Assembly: GCA_036676295.1 (NCBI GenBank)
Contig: JAKFDE010000064.1
Span: 124,001 to 188,000, forward strand
From: UBA4416 sp036676295
Lineage (GTDB): Bacteria > Bacteroidota > Bacteroidia > B-17B0 > Aurantibacillaceae
Direction: 5' to 3'
Length of the DNA stretch: 64,000 nucleotides
Both the position numbers and the translations under genes were made by a program. Shown in pieces: positions 36,838 through 44,383 of this stretch (the first letter of the stretch is position 1; each line of letters begins with the position of its first letter). The notes under the pieces were generated by a model. That model was given only the letters and a program-made list of their open reading frames with translations, searched no databases and was not told the DNA's origin.

Positions 36838-37890
36838 ATGCGATTCCTTTTTTTATATACCGAAATAGCCGAATATTTTTTAGCGTGTTGTAATGAACTG
36901 GCCAAACATGGCGAAGTACACATTATTCGCTGGCCGGTAAATAAAGAAGCACCTTTTCAATTTCACATAAACCCTCAATTAAAAGTATATACTAAATCAG
37001 AATATAATTTTGAGGAATTACAAGCACTCGTAAAACGAATTAACCCAAGTGTGATTGTTTGCAGCGGATGGATCGATAAGGATTACCTGAAAATCACCAA
37101 ACCTTATTTCAAAAAAATTCCAACGGTTATGACCTGCGATACGCATTGGAATGGCGGTTTGAAACAACGTTTAGCAACAGTGCTTAGCCGATTTACTTTA
37201 TTGCGTATTTTTTCGCACGCCTGGGTTCCGGGACAAATACAAAAGCAATATGTATTGAATCTGGGATTTAAAGACAATACCATTCAAAAAGGTTTTTATA
37301 GTTGCGACTTATCTCATTTCGAAAACATTTACCAAACTCAAAAAGCACACAAAGAATCACAATTCCCTAAACGCTTTATTTATGTTGGCCGATACTATGA
37401 GTTTAAAGGCATTCAGGAATTGTGGCAAGCTTTTATAGAACTTCAAACAGAACAAGCTACCGACCCGATAGCTAACAGGTGGGAATTATGGTGCTTAGGT
37501 GTTGGTGATATTGAACCCGTTCAACATCCAAACATCAAACACTTTGGCTTTGTGCAACCAAAAGACCTGGCCACTTACACGTCTCAAACGGGTGTATTTA
37601 TTTTACCAAGTCGCTACGAACCCTGGGGAGTTGTAGTACATGAATTTGCGGCAAGCGGCTTCCCTTTATTACTAAGTGATAAAATTGGGGCTAAAGATCA
37701 ATTTTTGCTAGAAGGTAAAAATGGATTTTCCTTTCCAGCCAATAATGTTGCCCAAATCAAAGCCGTTCTTAAAAAAACAATTAGCTTATCTGATGCCGAA
37801 TTAATTGAAATGGGAAAACGATCCAATCAATTATCAAAATCCATCTCTCCTAAATCCTGGACAGAATCAGTTTTAAGTTTTAAACTATAG
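36838..37890 (+). CDS. Family 4 glycosyltransferase
   Basis: GT-B fold glycosyltransferase of 350 residues. The C-terminal nucleotide-sugar domain is clear: FIYVGRYYEFKGIQELWQAF, HFGFVQPKDLATY, and the GT4 E-x7-E region FILPSRYEPWGVVVHEFAASGFPLLLSD. Donor and acceptor cannot be assigned. It lies 10 kb away from the main glycan cluster and is flanked by rpmE2 and a class IV aminotransferase, so it may act in a different pathway, such as lipopolysaccharide core or glycolipid synthesis. Confidence 0.88.
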   Translation: MRFLFLYTEIAEYFLACCNELAKHGEVHIIRWPVNKEAPFQFHINPQLKVYTKSEYNFEELQALVKRINPSVIVCSGWIDKDYLKITKPYFKKIPTVMTCDTHWNGGLKQRLATVLSRFTLLRIFSHAWVPGQIQKQYVLNLGFKDNTIQKGFYSCDLSHFENIYQTQKAHKESQFPKRFIYVGRYYEFKGIQELWQAFIELQTEQATDPIANRWELWCLGVGDIEPVQHPNIKHFGFVQPKDLATYTSQTGVFILPSRYEPWGVVVHEFAASGFPLLLSDKIGAKDQFLLEGKNGFSFPANNVAQIKAVLKKTISLSDAELIEMGKRSNQLSKSISPKSWTESVLSFKL

Positions 37891-37943
37891 TACAATTCGT
37901 ACTTATACTTCAGTTTTCGTTGTTTTCAACAATTTTCAATAGA

Positions 37944-37975
37944 TTTGGCATTAGTGGCATATTTAGCTAATTTTG
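37944..37975 (+). promoter_or_regulatory. Promoter TTTG-N20-TAATTTTG of the class IV aminotransferase gene
   Basis: TTTG at 37944-37947 and TAATTTTG at 37968-37975, 20-base spacing, ending 7 bases before ATG 37983. Good consensus match; transcription would start at or just before the ATG. Confidence 0.65.
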
Positions 37976-37982
37976 ACTTCTC

Positions 37983-38828
37983 ATGCTAGACACTTACTGC
38001 ATATATAACGGACACCTGATCAATCTCTATGAGCCGGCGATCAGCTTTACCAATAGAGCATTTAGATATGGCGATTCTTTATTTGAATCCATTCGTTATA
38101 CAAATGGCAAAGTAATGTTTCTTGCAGATCACATTAAGCGCATCAAATTAAGCATGACCACTTTGCGCATGAATGTGCCGGCAGAGTTTAATACCAATAA
38201 CATACAAGAATTAATTCTTCATTTAATTTCTAAAAATAATTTAACGGCTGATGTAAGGATCAGATTAACTGTATTTAGAAATGATGGCGGCTTTTATACA
38301 CCTGATGTAAACGATATTTCTTTTTTAATTGAAGCTGAAGCTCTTGAAACAACAGGCTACACCTTAAATCAAAAAGGGATTTGGGTTGATATTTATGCCG
38401 AAATAAAAAAACCAATCAATAAAATATCCAGCCTAAAAACCGGTAGTGCCCTACTCTACGTAATGGCCGGGCTTACCAAAACATCATTGCGATTAGATGA
38501 TTGTTTATTGGTAAACGATAATGGTAACATCATTGAAGCCATCAGCTCTAATATTTTTGTGGTAAAAAACGGAACACTCTATACATCACCTATTACTGAT
38601 GGTTGCGTTGATGGTGTTATGAGAAAACAAATATTAGCCATTGCTGCTCAAAATAAATTATTAACCTTTGAACAACATCTTACAGTTCACACTCTAACAG
38701 ATGGTGATGAAGTGTTTTTAACCAATGCCATTAAAGGCATACAGTGGGTAGGCCAATTTAAAAACAAGTTCTACACCAATCAAAAATCTGTTTTTTTTAC
38801 TGAAAAATTAAACGAATTAACCAAATAA
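37983..38828 (+). CDS. Class IV PLP-dependent aminotransferase
   Basis: Fold-type IV PLP enzyme of 281 residues, the family of branched-chain aminotransferase, D-amino acid aminotransferase and 4-amino-4-deoxychorismate lyase. Visible are YGDSLFESIRYTNGKVMFLADHIKRI at the N-terminus, the Lys-containing ISSLKTGSALLYVMAGL, and EAISSNIFVVKNGTLYTSP with the C-terminal GVMRKQIL. Length and spacing favour an IlvE- or PabC-like enzyme, but substrate cannot be fixed. The next gene is 4 bases downstream. Confidence 0.85.
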   Translation: MLDTYCIYNGHLINLYEPAISFTNRAFRYGDSLFESIRYTNGKVMFLADHIKRIKLSMTTLRMNVPAEFNTNNIQELILHLISKNNLTADVRIRLTVFRNDGGFYTPDVNDISFLIEAEALETTGYTLNQKGIWVDIYAEIKKPINKISSLKTGSALLYVMAGLTKTSLRLDDCLLVNDNGNIIEAISSNIFVVKNGTLYTSPITDGCVDGVMRKQILAIAAQNKLLTFEQHLTVHTLTDGDEVFLTNAIKGIQWVGQFKNKFYTNQKSVFFTEKLNELTK

Positions 38829-38832
38829 AAAC

Positions 38833-39219
38833 ATGTTAGCTACTTATTACAAACTAGTTGATGCCGCTATTACAGACTTAGGTTTAAACCCTGATGAAAC
38901 ACGCGGTGAACAAGCCGGCCAATGGAATTTAAAAAAAGGAAAATTTGACATCATGGTAGATGTATGGGAACAGCAAAATCAATTTCTGTTTCAAATCGTT
39001 TGCCCCTTATGTGGTTTACCTGACGACAGTAAAGAAGCTTTTTTATTGCATTTACTGAAAAAAAATTATGGTATGAGTTCTATAGTCTATGCTATTATGG
39101 AAGAATCGGTATTTTTAAAATACACCACAGAAGCAAACACTTTAACTAAAGAAAACATCACCATGTTATTGACTAAAACAGCGTTTTATGCAGAGCAAAG
39201 TGAGTTTGTACCTGCATAA
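38833..39219 (+). CDS. YbjN-like/chaperone-fold small protein
   Basis: Cytoplasmic protein of 128 residues with no signal peptide. The alternation of an N-terminal helix, beta strands (GQWNLKKGKFDIMVDVWEQQNQFLFQIVCPL) and C-terminal helices resembles YbjN or type III chaperone-like proteins of Bacteroidota. The single CPLC-like pair (CPLCG) near residue 59 might bind metal but a lone pair is weak evidence. It overlaps in expression with the aminotransferase gene, 4 bases upstream. Function unknown. Confidence 0.68.
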   Translation: MLATYYKLVDAAITDLGLNPDETRGEQAGQWNLKKGKFDIMVDVWEQQNQFLFQIVCPLCGLPDDSKEAFLLHLLKKNYGMSSIVYAIMEESVFLKYTTEANTLTKENITMLLTKTAFYAEQSEFVPA

Positions 39220-39224
39220 ATTGA

Positions 39225-39305
39225 TAAAAGATGAAAGATCCAGGATAAAAGAGATTAACTAAAACCTCTAAATCCTTTATCATACATCTTTAATCCTTTA
39301 AACTA
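39225..39305. repeat. Low-complexity intergenic inverted repeat (GATAAAAGATGAAAGATCC type)
   Basis: GATAAAAGATGAAAGATCC and GGATAAAAGAG on the left side are partly complementary to CCTCTAAATCCTTTATC and ATCTTTAATCC on the right, making an imperfect fold-back of about 80 bases. It is purine-rich then pyrimidine-rich, like the repeat at 12620-12680. Confidence 0.45.
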
Positions 39306-39310
39306 ATACA

Positions 39311-39763
39311 ATGAAGATCTTAATGGTATGCTTAGGCAATATTTGTCGTTCGCCACTGGCCGAAGGCATTATGCTGAAATTAATTGCTGATAATAATTTA
39401 GATATCAGTGTTGATTCAGCCGGCACATCAAACTATCATGTAGGAGAACAACCTGATAAACGTACTATTAACAACGCTAAAAAACATGGTATTGATCTCA
39501 GTCCCTTAAGAGCCAGACAATTCAAAGCATCCGACTTTGATCAATTTGACATCATCTACGTAATGGATAAAAGTAATCGTTCCAACGTATTGGCTTTAGC
39601 GGCTAATGAACACCACCAACAAAAAGTAAAATTGTTGTTAAGCGAAATTGATTCAAATGAAATACCGGAAGTACCGGATCCTTATTTTGGTGGAGAACAA
39701 GGCTTTGAAGATGTGTTTCAATTGGTTTATAAAGCGTGTGAAGTGATTTCTAAACAATCGTAG
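39311..39763 (+). CDS. Low molecular weight protein-tyrosine phosphatase
   Basis: Phosphatase of 150 residues, full length. The active-site loop CLGNICRSPLAEG begins at Cys7 with Arg13, and the general-acid segment VPDPYFGG carries the catalytic Asp. In bacteria these enzymes act on tyrosine kinases that control capsule export or on other phosphotyrosine proteins. No Wzc-type kinase gene is in the window, so a link to the glycan locus 9 kb away is only possible. Confidence 0.95.
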   Translation: MKILMVCLGNICRSPLAEGIMLKLIADNNLDISVDSAGTSNYHVGEQPDKRTINNAKKHGIDLSPLRARQFKASDFDQFDIIYVMDKSNRSNVLALAANEHHQQKVKLLLSEIDSNEIPEVPDPYFGGEQGFEDVFQLVYKACEVISKQS

Positions 39764-39765
39764 TA

Positions 39766-40380
39766 GTGAAAAACATTGAACCTTCTTATTCAAAAAAAGA
39801 TCACGAAAAACGCTTAATTCGAATGGGCTATAGTGGACTAGTTTTACTCGCATTGAGTATCATTTTACTCTTCACGTTATCATGTCTTTTCAAAAATGCC
39901 ATTGTCTCAGGTCGGATTATTGCATGTGTTTGGTTTATACCTAGTCTGCTTATCACTTTTATCACAACAAAACTATGGTTCCATTTCCTCTACACAAAAA
40001 GATTTATTGTTAGATTAATTGGCAACACAATTTTTTTTGGAGGCTTATTTATGACATTGTTTCTTACTATAAATAATTCGTTTATAGGTAAAGATCTCAA
40101 AACTCATAAATTTAAAATCATTTCAAAATCATTTACGAGAAACAAAAATCAAAGCAATAAATATCCTTTATTTCAAATCAATTACTTCGGCATAATAAAG
40201 GAAATACGATTAAACTATACAGAATATGAATCAGTTAATGAAGCCGATAGCGTCACTCTCACTGTTTTTAATGGAAAACTGGGTTGTGATGTCATAGAGG
40301 GAATCTATTTAATTAACTCAGATGATAACCGGATGCAGAATAAAACGAATTCTGATATTCCCAAATGGGATGACAATTGA
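39766..40380 (+). CDS. Hypothetical membrane protein (GTG start)
   Basis: Protein of 204 residues with three hydrophobic segments (about 22-46, 50-70 and 83-103) and a C-terminal soluble region of ~95 residues containing HKFKIISKSFTRN and FQINYFGIIKEIRLNY. No family recognised. The GTG start is 2 bases after the phosphatase stop, so it is translated from the same mRNA; no ATG near the start would preserve the first helix. The gene ends before a bidirectional terminator. Confidence 0.7.
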   Translation: MKNIEPSYSKKDHEKRLIRMGYSGLVLLALSIILLFTLSCLFKNAIVSGRIIACVWFIPSLLITFITTKLWFHFLYTKRFIVRLIGNTIFFGGLFMTLFLTINNSFIGKDLKTHKFKIISKSFTRNKNQSNKYPLFQINYFGIIKEIRLNYTEYESVNEADSVTLTVFNGKLGCDVIEGIYLINSDDNRMQNKTNSDIPKWDDN

Positions 40381-40435
40381 ATTCATTGCTTACCAGTTGC
40401 TGCGGACATGTTTTCCATAACTTATAAAAACAAAA

Positions 40436-40467
40436 AACCCTGTCAGAATCTAAATTCCAACAGGGTT
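40436..40467. terminator. Bidirectional terminator between convergent genes
   Basis: AACCCTGT (40436-40443) pairs with ACAGGGTT (40460-40467), 16-base loop. A run of seven T follows on the plus strand and a run of A precedes, giving a T-run on the minus strand as well. Confidence 0.85.
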
Positions 40468-40488
40468 CTATTTTTTTAAAGAATAAAA

Positions 40489-40833
40489 TTAAGCTAATAA
40501 TTTCATGGCTTCTTCTTTAGTATCGGTTACTTTAAATAAAGTATTCAATTTTGTGATGATCAATAATTCATTTACTTTTTTACTCACGTGGCAAATAACG
40601 CTTTCGCCACCTCTGGTACGGGTTTTAGTTAGCAATTGAATTAAAACATTCAATCCGCTACTGTTCATGTATTTTAAATTAGACAGATCAATTACCAGTT
40701 TATTTTTTCCATATTCTAATAATTCATCCACAGCCTTTATCAAATCGATCGCCTGATTTTTATCAATTAATTCTCCACTCAACTCTAAAAATTGAATGTT
40801 CTTTTCTTCTGTTATTTTATAATCTAATACCAT
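40489..40833 (-). CDS. STAS domain anti-anti-sigma factor-like protein
   Basis: Single STAS-domain protein of 114 residues. The core LVIDLSNLKYMNSSGLNVLIQL shows the phosphorylatable Ser58 in the usual position. Such proteins bind anti-sigma or kinase partners when unphosphorylated. It lies downstream of spoT and fur-like genes with a 50-base gap and may be cotranscribed. The TPR-SpoIIE phosphatase at 32695-34914 is a possible partner; no anti-sigma kinase gene was seen. Confidence 0.93.
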   Translation of the reverse strand: MVLDYKITEEKNIQFLELSGELIDKNQAIDLIKAVDELLEYGKNKLVIDLSNLKYMNSSGLNVLIQLLTKTRTRGGESVICHVSKKVNELLIITKLNTLFKVTDTKEEAMKLLA

Positions 40834-40883
40834 ACAATGTCTACAACTAAATTAATAAAGTTTTCTACTATTACAGCGTAAAA

Positions 40884-41366
40884 TTACACATTTTTGATCG
40901 TTTTTTTATGCTCACAAACACCATTTTCTTTTAACCCTCTGCATTTGGCGAAAAAGTTTAAGGAATGATGGAATACATCGAAATTAAGCATATCCTCGGC
41001 CATTTTTTGAATTTGCATGATACGAGGGTCGCAAAACTCAAACACTTTTTCGCAATCGCTGCAAATTAAATGATCATGCTGTTTAAACTTATATGCTTTT
41101 TCAAACTGCGCTAAATTTTTTCCAAACTGATGTTTGATCACCAAACCCGCTTCTAATAAAAGTTCAATGTTATTATACAAAGTAGCACGACTCACACGAT
41201 ACTTTTTATTTTTCATCATCACGTATAACCCTTCAATATCAAAATGCCCGTCATGAGAATAGATCTCATTTAAAATGGCAAAACGCTCTGAGGTTTTACG
41301 ATGTTTATTTTTCTCGAGGTAATCGGTTAATATTTTTTCTACAGCCTCTTTCGTTTCTTGTGTCAT
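40884..41366 (-). CDS. Fur family transcriptional regulator
   Basis: Ferric-uptake-type regulator of 160 residues. Winged helix (about 20-95) with SERFAILNEIYSHDGHFDIEGLYVMM and RVSRATLYNNIELLLEAGLV, then the dimer and metal domain with HDHLICSDCEKVFEFCDP and the C-terminal structural-zinc-type CRGLKENGVCEHKK. Whether it senses iron, zinc or peroxide cannot be told. It starts 4 bases after the spoT stop, so the two form an operon. Confidence 0.93.
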   Translation of the reverse strand: MTQETKEAVEKILTDYLEKNKHRKTSERFAILNEIYSHDGHFDIEGLYVMMKNKKYRVSRATLYNNIELLLEAGLVIKHQFGKNLAQFEKAYKFKQHDHLICSDCEKVFEFCDPRIMQIQKMAEDMLNFDVFHHSLNFFAKCRGLKENGVCEHKKTIKNV

Positions 41367-41370
41367 TCTC

Positions 41371-43572
41371 TTAATTATTATCTATACGGGTAACATTAGT
41401 TACGCCTTTCACTTTCAGTAAGTTACTTATTAAATGATTTAAGTGTTTAGCATCATGTACAAACACCATAATTGTTCCCTCAAATATACCATCTTCTGTA
41501 TCAAAAGCGATGGATCGCATATTAATATTTAACTGGTTGGAAATGACTTTAGTAATATTATTTACCAAGCCCATTTCGTCAGTCCCTAATATTCTGATAC
41601 CTGCTAAGAAGGAAATTAAATGGTCATTGTTCCATTTCGCTTTTACAACTCTGTACGCATAGTTAGAGAGAAGTTTAACCGCATTAGGACAATTGACACG
41701 ATGTATTTTAATTCCTTCATTCACCGTCACAAAACCAAATACATCATCTCCCGGAATTGGGTTACAACAAGGCGATAAACCATAATCCAGTTTTTGCATA
41801 TCATCACCGATCACCAACATATCCGAGCTGCCTCCTCTTACATTGGTAACCAGTTCTTCAATTTTCTGATCCTGTTTTTTATGTTTAAATCGCTCCGGAT
41901 GCTGTTTAAATTCAACAAACTCTTTGATCTCCTTAATATCAATATTTCCAAGTGCCGTTCTGTAAAACAACTCGCCCGATGATGGTAATTTTAAAAAGAT
42001 AACAAATTCATTGATATTTTGAATGGTGAAATCCATTTTACATTTGTAAAACTTCTTCTCCAAAACCTCTTTTCCTTCTTCTGAAATTCTTCGGCGATTT
42101 TCTTTTAGCGCACTTTTAATTTTTGACTTAGCGCGAGCTGTTACCACATAACTGATCCAATCTTCTTTTGGCATTTGCTTAGAAGAAGTTAAGATCTCAA
42201 CCTGATCGCCACTTTTAAGCTGATAACTTAATGGTACTAACTTATGATTCACCTTGGCTCCGATACAATGTTCTCCAACTTTAGTATGGATCTCAAAAGC
42301 GAAATCCAAAGCTGTGGCTGATGAAGGCAAGTTTTTCATATCACCTTTTGGGGTAAATACAAAGATCTCGTCGGCAAATAAATTTAATTTAAAATCATCA
42401 ATAAACTCTAAAGCGTTGGGATCAGGATTATCCAACATTTCGCGAATACGACGTAACCAGTTTTCCAGATTACTTTCTTTTTCTGCGGCAGCATCTTTGT
42501 ATTTCCAGTGAGCAGCATAACCCATCTCTGCTAGGTCATCCATACGAACCGTTCTGATCTGTACTTCTACCCACTTACCTTCAGGACCCATAACCGTAGT
42601 GTGCAAGCTCTCATAGCCATTACTTTTTGGTGTGGATACCCAATCTCTTAATCGATCAGGATTAGGGTGATAGAAATCGGTAATGATGGAATAAATTTTC
42701 CAGCAATCTGCTTTTTCTAATTCCAAAGGCGATTCTATAACGATGCGGATTGCAAACAGATCGTAGATCTCTTCGAATGGAACTCCCTTGTGTTTTATTT
42801 TATTGTAAATAGAATAAATGGATTTTGGTCGTCCAAAAATTTTGAATTTAAACCCTTGTTCTTTTAAAATATCGTTGATCGGTTCGATGAAGTTTTTGAT
42901 GAACTTCTTGCGCATTGGCTCAGTTTCTTCGAGCTTATGAGTAATATCATTGTACCAATCTTCATTGGTATATTTTAAACCCAGATCTTCTAACTCCGAT
43001 TTGATGGCGTTTAAACCTAAACGGTGAGCTAACGGCGCATACAAGTACAAAGTTTCTCCGGCAATCTTCATTTGCTTATCACGCTTCATGTGATCGAGCG
43101 TGCGCATGTTGTGTAAACGATCGGCCAGCTTGATCAGGATCACGCGTACATCTTCAGAAAGGGTCAATAACATTTTTCTGAAATTCTCCGCTTGTATAGA
43201 AGACGTGTGATCGAACACACCGGAGATCTTCGTTAAACCATCAATGATCTGAGCCACTTTTTCGCCAAACATTCCCTTGATATCTTCAAGCGACATGTCG
43301 GTATCTTCTACTGTATCATGCAGTAAAGCACAAACAATGGAAGTGGTACCCAATCCAATTTCTTCGGCACAAATTTGCGCTACGGCAATTGGGTGGTAAA
43401 TGTATGGTTCGCCCGATTTACGGCGCATTTCCTTGTGAGCTTCCACAGAAACCTCAAAGGCTTTACGTATAATTTCCTTGTCACCTTTCTCTAACTGGCG
43501 TTTACACGCCTTCATCAAAGCTTTATAGCGGTTTAATATTTCTTTCTTTTCAGCTTCTAAGTCTATTTGCAT
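41371..43572 (-). CDS. spoT: Bifunctional (p)ppGpp synthetase/hydrolase, RelA/SpoT family
   Basis: Long RSH protein of 733 residues controlling the stringent alarmone. HD hydrolase domain with YIYHPIAVAQICAEEIGL and ALLHDTVEDT (HD at 85-86, intact so hydrolysis is expected). Synthetase domain with GRPKSIYSIYNKIK and WVSTPKSNGYESLHTTVMG. Then TGS (FVFTPKGDMKNLPSSATALD), a conserved Cys region (SPCCNPIPGDDVFGF) and an ACT domain (GLVNNITKVISN) at the C-terminus. A perfect palindrome covers its start codon. Cotranscribed with the Fur-like gene. Confidence 0.96.
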   Translation of the reverse strand: MQIDLEAEKKEILNRYKALMKACKRQLEKGDKEIIRKAFEVSVEAHKEMRRKSGEPYIYHPIAVAQICAEEIGLGTTSIVCALLHDTVEDTDMSLEDIKGMFGEKVAQIIDGLTKISGVFDHTSSIQAENFRKMLLTLSEDVRVILIKLADRLHNMRTLDHMKRDKQMKIAGETLYLYAPLAHRLGLNAIKSELEDLGLKYTNEDWYNDITHKLEETEPMRKKFIKNFIEPINDILKEQGFKFKIFGRPKSIYSIYNKIKHKGVPFEEIYDLFAIRIVIESPLELEKADCWKIYSIITDFYHPNPDRLRDWVSTPKSNGYESLHTTVMGPEGKWVEVQIRTVRMDDLAEMGYAAHWKYKDAAAEKESNLENWLRRIREMLDNPDPNALEFIDDFKLNLFADEIFVFTPKGDMKNLPSSATALDFAFEIHTKVGEHCIGAKVNHKLVPLSYQLKSGDQVEILTSSKQMPKEDWISYVVTARAKSKIKSALKENRRRISEEGKEVLEKKFYKCKMDFTIQNINEFVIFLKLPSSGELFYRTALGNIDIKEIKEFVEFKQHPERFKHKKQDQKIEELVTNVRGGSSDMLVIGDDMQKLDYGLSPCCNPIPGDDVFGFVTVNEGIKIHRVNCPNAVKLLSNYAYRVVKAKWNNDHLISFLAGIRILGTDEMGLVNNITKVISNQLNINMRSIAFDTEDGIFEGTIMVFVHDAKHLNHLISNLLKVKGVTNVTRIDNN

Positions 43573-43592
43573 ACCAACAATTTGTTGGTATG
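43570..43592. promoter_or_regulatory. Perfect palindrome over the spoT start codon
   Basis: Arms CATACCAACAA (43570-43580) and TTGTTGGTATG (43582-43592) are exact reverse complements around a single base. The first three bases are the spoT start codon on the minus strand. It may be a repressor site or an mRNA hairpin hiding the start codon. Confidence 0.55.
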
Positions 43593-43640
43593 AAGATACT
43601 TTTTTTTATTAAAATTATCAAGAGTATTCATACAAGATAG

Positions 43641-43648
43641 TACATTTG
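43641..43648 (+). promoter_or_regulatory. -7 element TACATTTG of the methyltransferase gene
   Basis: Full match to TAnnTTTG ending 4 bases before ATG 43653; no strong -33 element. Confidence 0.5.
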
Positions 43649-43652
43649 ATCG

Positions 43653-44330
43653 ATGAGATTATTTCAATATACCTACTACTTTTTCAGATCGCTGTATTAC
43701 CGTGGTTTGGTGAATACCTTTAAGCTACTAACCTACGAAGGAAAGTATGAAAAACAACTGGGCATCAGCACGCACAGCATCGTTAATTTAGACCAACTGA
43801 CGCTGGATGGCGACAACTCCGACCAAAACCACCATTACCAGGGAGCGAGCTATTATATCTTATTTTCGATTTTCGAAAAACTGCCACAGCACTTGAAAAA
43901 CAAACCTTTTATTGATTTTGGTTGTGGCAAAGGGCGTGCGCTTTTTGTAGCTGAGCAATGCGGTTTTACCAAATTAATAGGTGTAGATATTGCCAAGGAA
44001 TTGATAGATGATGCTAATGAAAATAAAAAACGATACCAATTAAAAAACACACAAAGCAGTATTGACTTTATTTTTAGTGATGCCACTAAATACCAAATTC
44101 CTGATGATGCCGCCGTGTTTTACTTTTTCAATCCCTTTGGTGCCGAGATCATCCAACAGGTGTTAGATAATATTAAAGAGAGCGTAAAGCAGCATCCAAG
44201 AGAGATCAATTGCATTTACCTGAATCCAAAATACAAAAGCGTTTTTGAGCAAAACGGTTTTAAAGTGTTGAATGAAATAAAGAATAAGCGGTATTTAGAA
44301 GGGGTAATTTATTCTTATGACTTAAAATAA
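43653..44330 (+). CDS. Class I SAM-dependent methyltransferase
   Basis: Methyltransferase of 225 residues. The SAM-binding region is clear: FIDFGCGKGRALFVAEQCG (motif I, 87-105), LIGVDIAKELIDDANEN (motif II), FIFSDATKYQIPDD, and the catalytic-region AVFYFFNPFGAEI. Substrate unknown. A diverged fragment matching its last 15 codons (EIKNKRYLEGVIYSYDLK) sits on the same strand at 46614-46661, evidence for a former second copy. It ends at a bidirectional terminator. Confidence 0.87.
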   Translation: MRLFQYTYYFFRSLYYRGLVNTFKLLTYEGKYEKQLGISTHSIVNLDQLTLDGDNSDQNHHYQGASYYILFSIFEKLPQHLKNKPFIDFGCGKGRALFVAEQCGFTKLIGVDIAKELIDDANENKKRYQLKNTQSSIDFIFSDATKYQIPDDAAVFYFFNPFGAEIIQQVLDNIKESVKQHPREINCIYLNPKYKSVFEQNGFKVLNEIKNKRYLEGVIYSYDLK

Positions 44331-44363
44331 AAACGTCCCGCTAAATGATTTAGCGGGACGTTT
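44331..44363. terminator. Strong bidirectional terminator
   Basis: Perfect 15-bp stem AAACGTCCCGCTAAA (44331-44345) / TTTAGCGGGACGTTT (44349-44363) with a 3-base loop, in the 53-base gap between convergent genes; T-runs lie on both sides. Confidence 0.92.
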
Positions 44364-44383
44364 AATTTTTTAATAAAAGAGAG

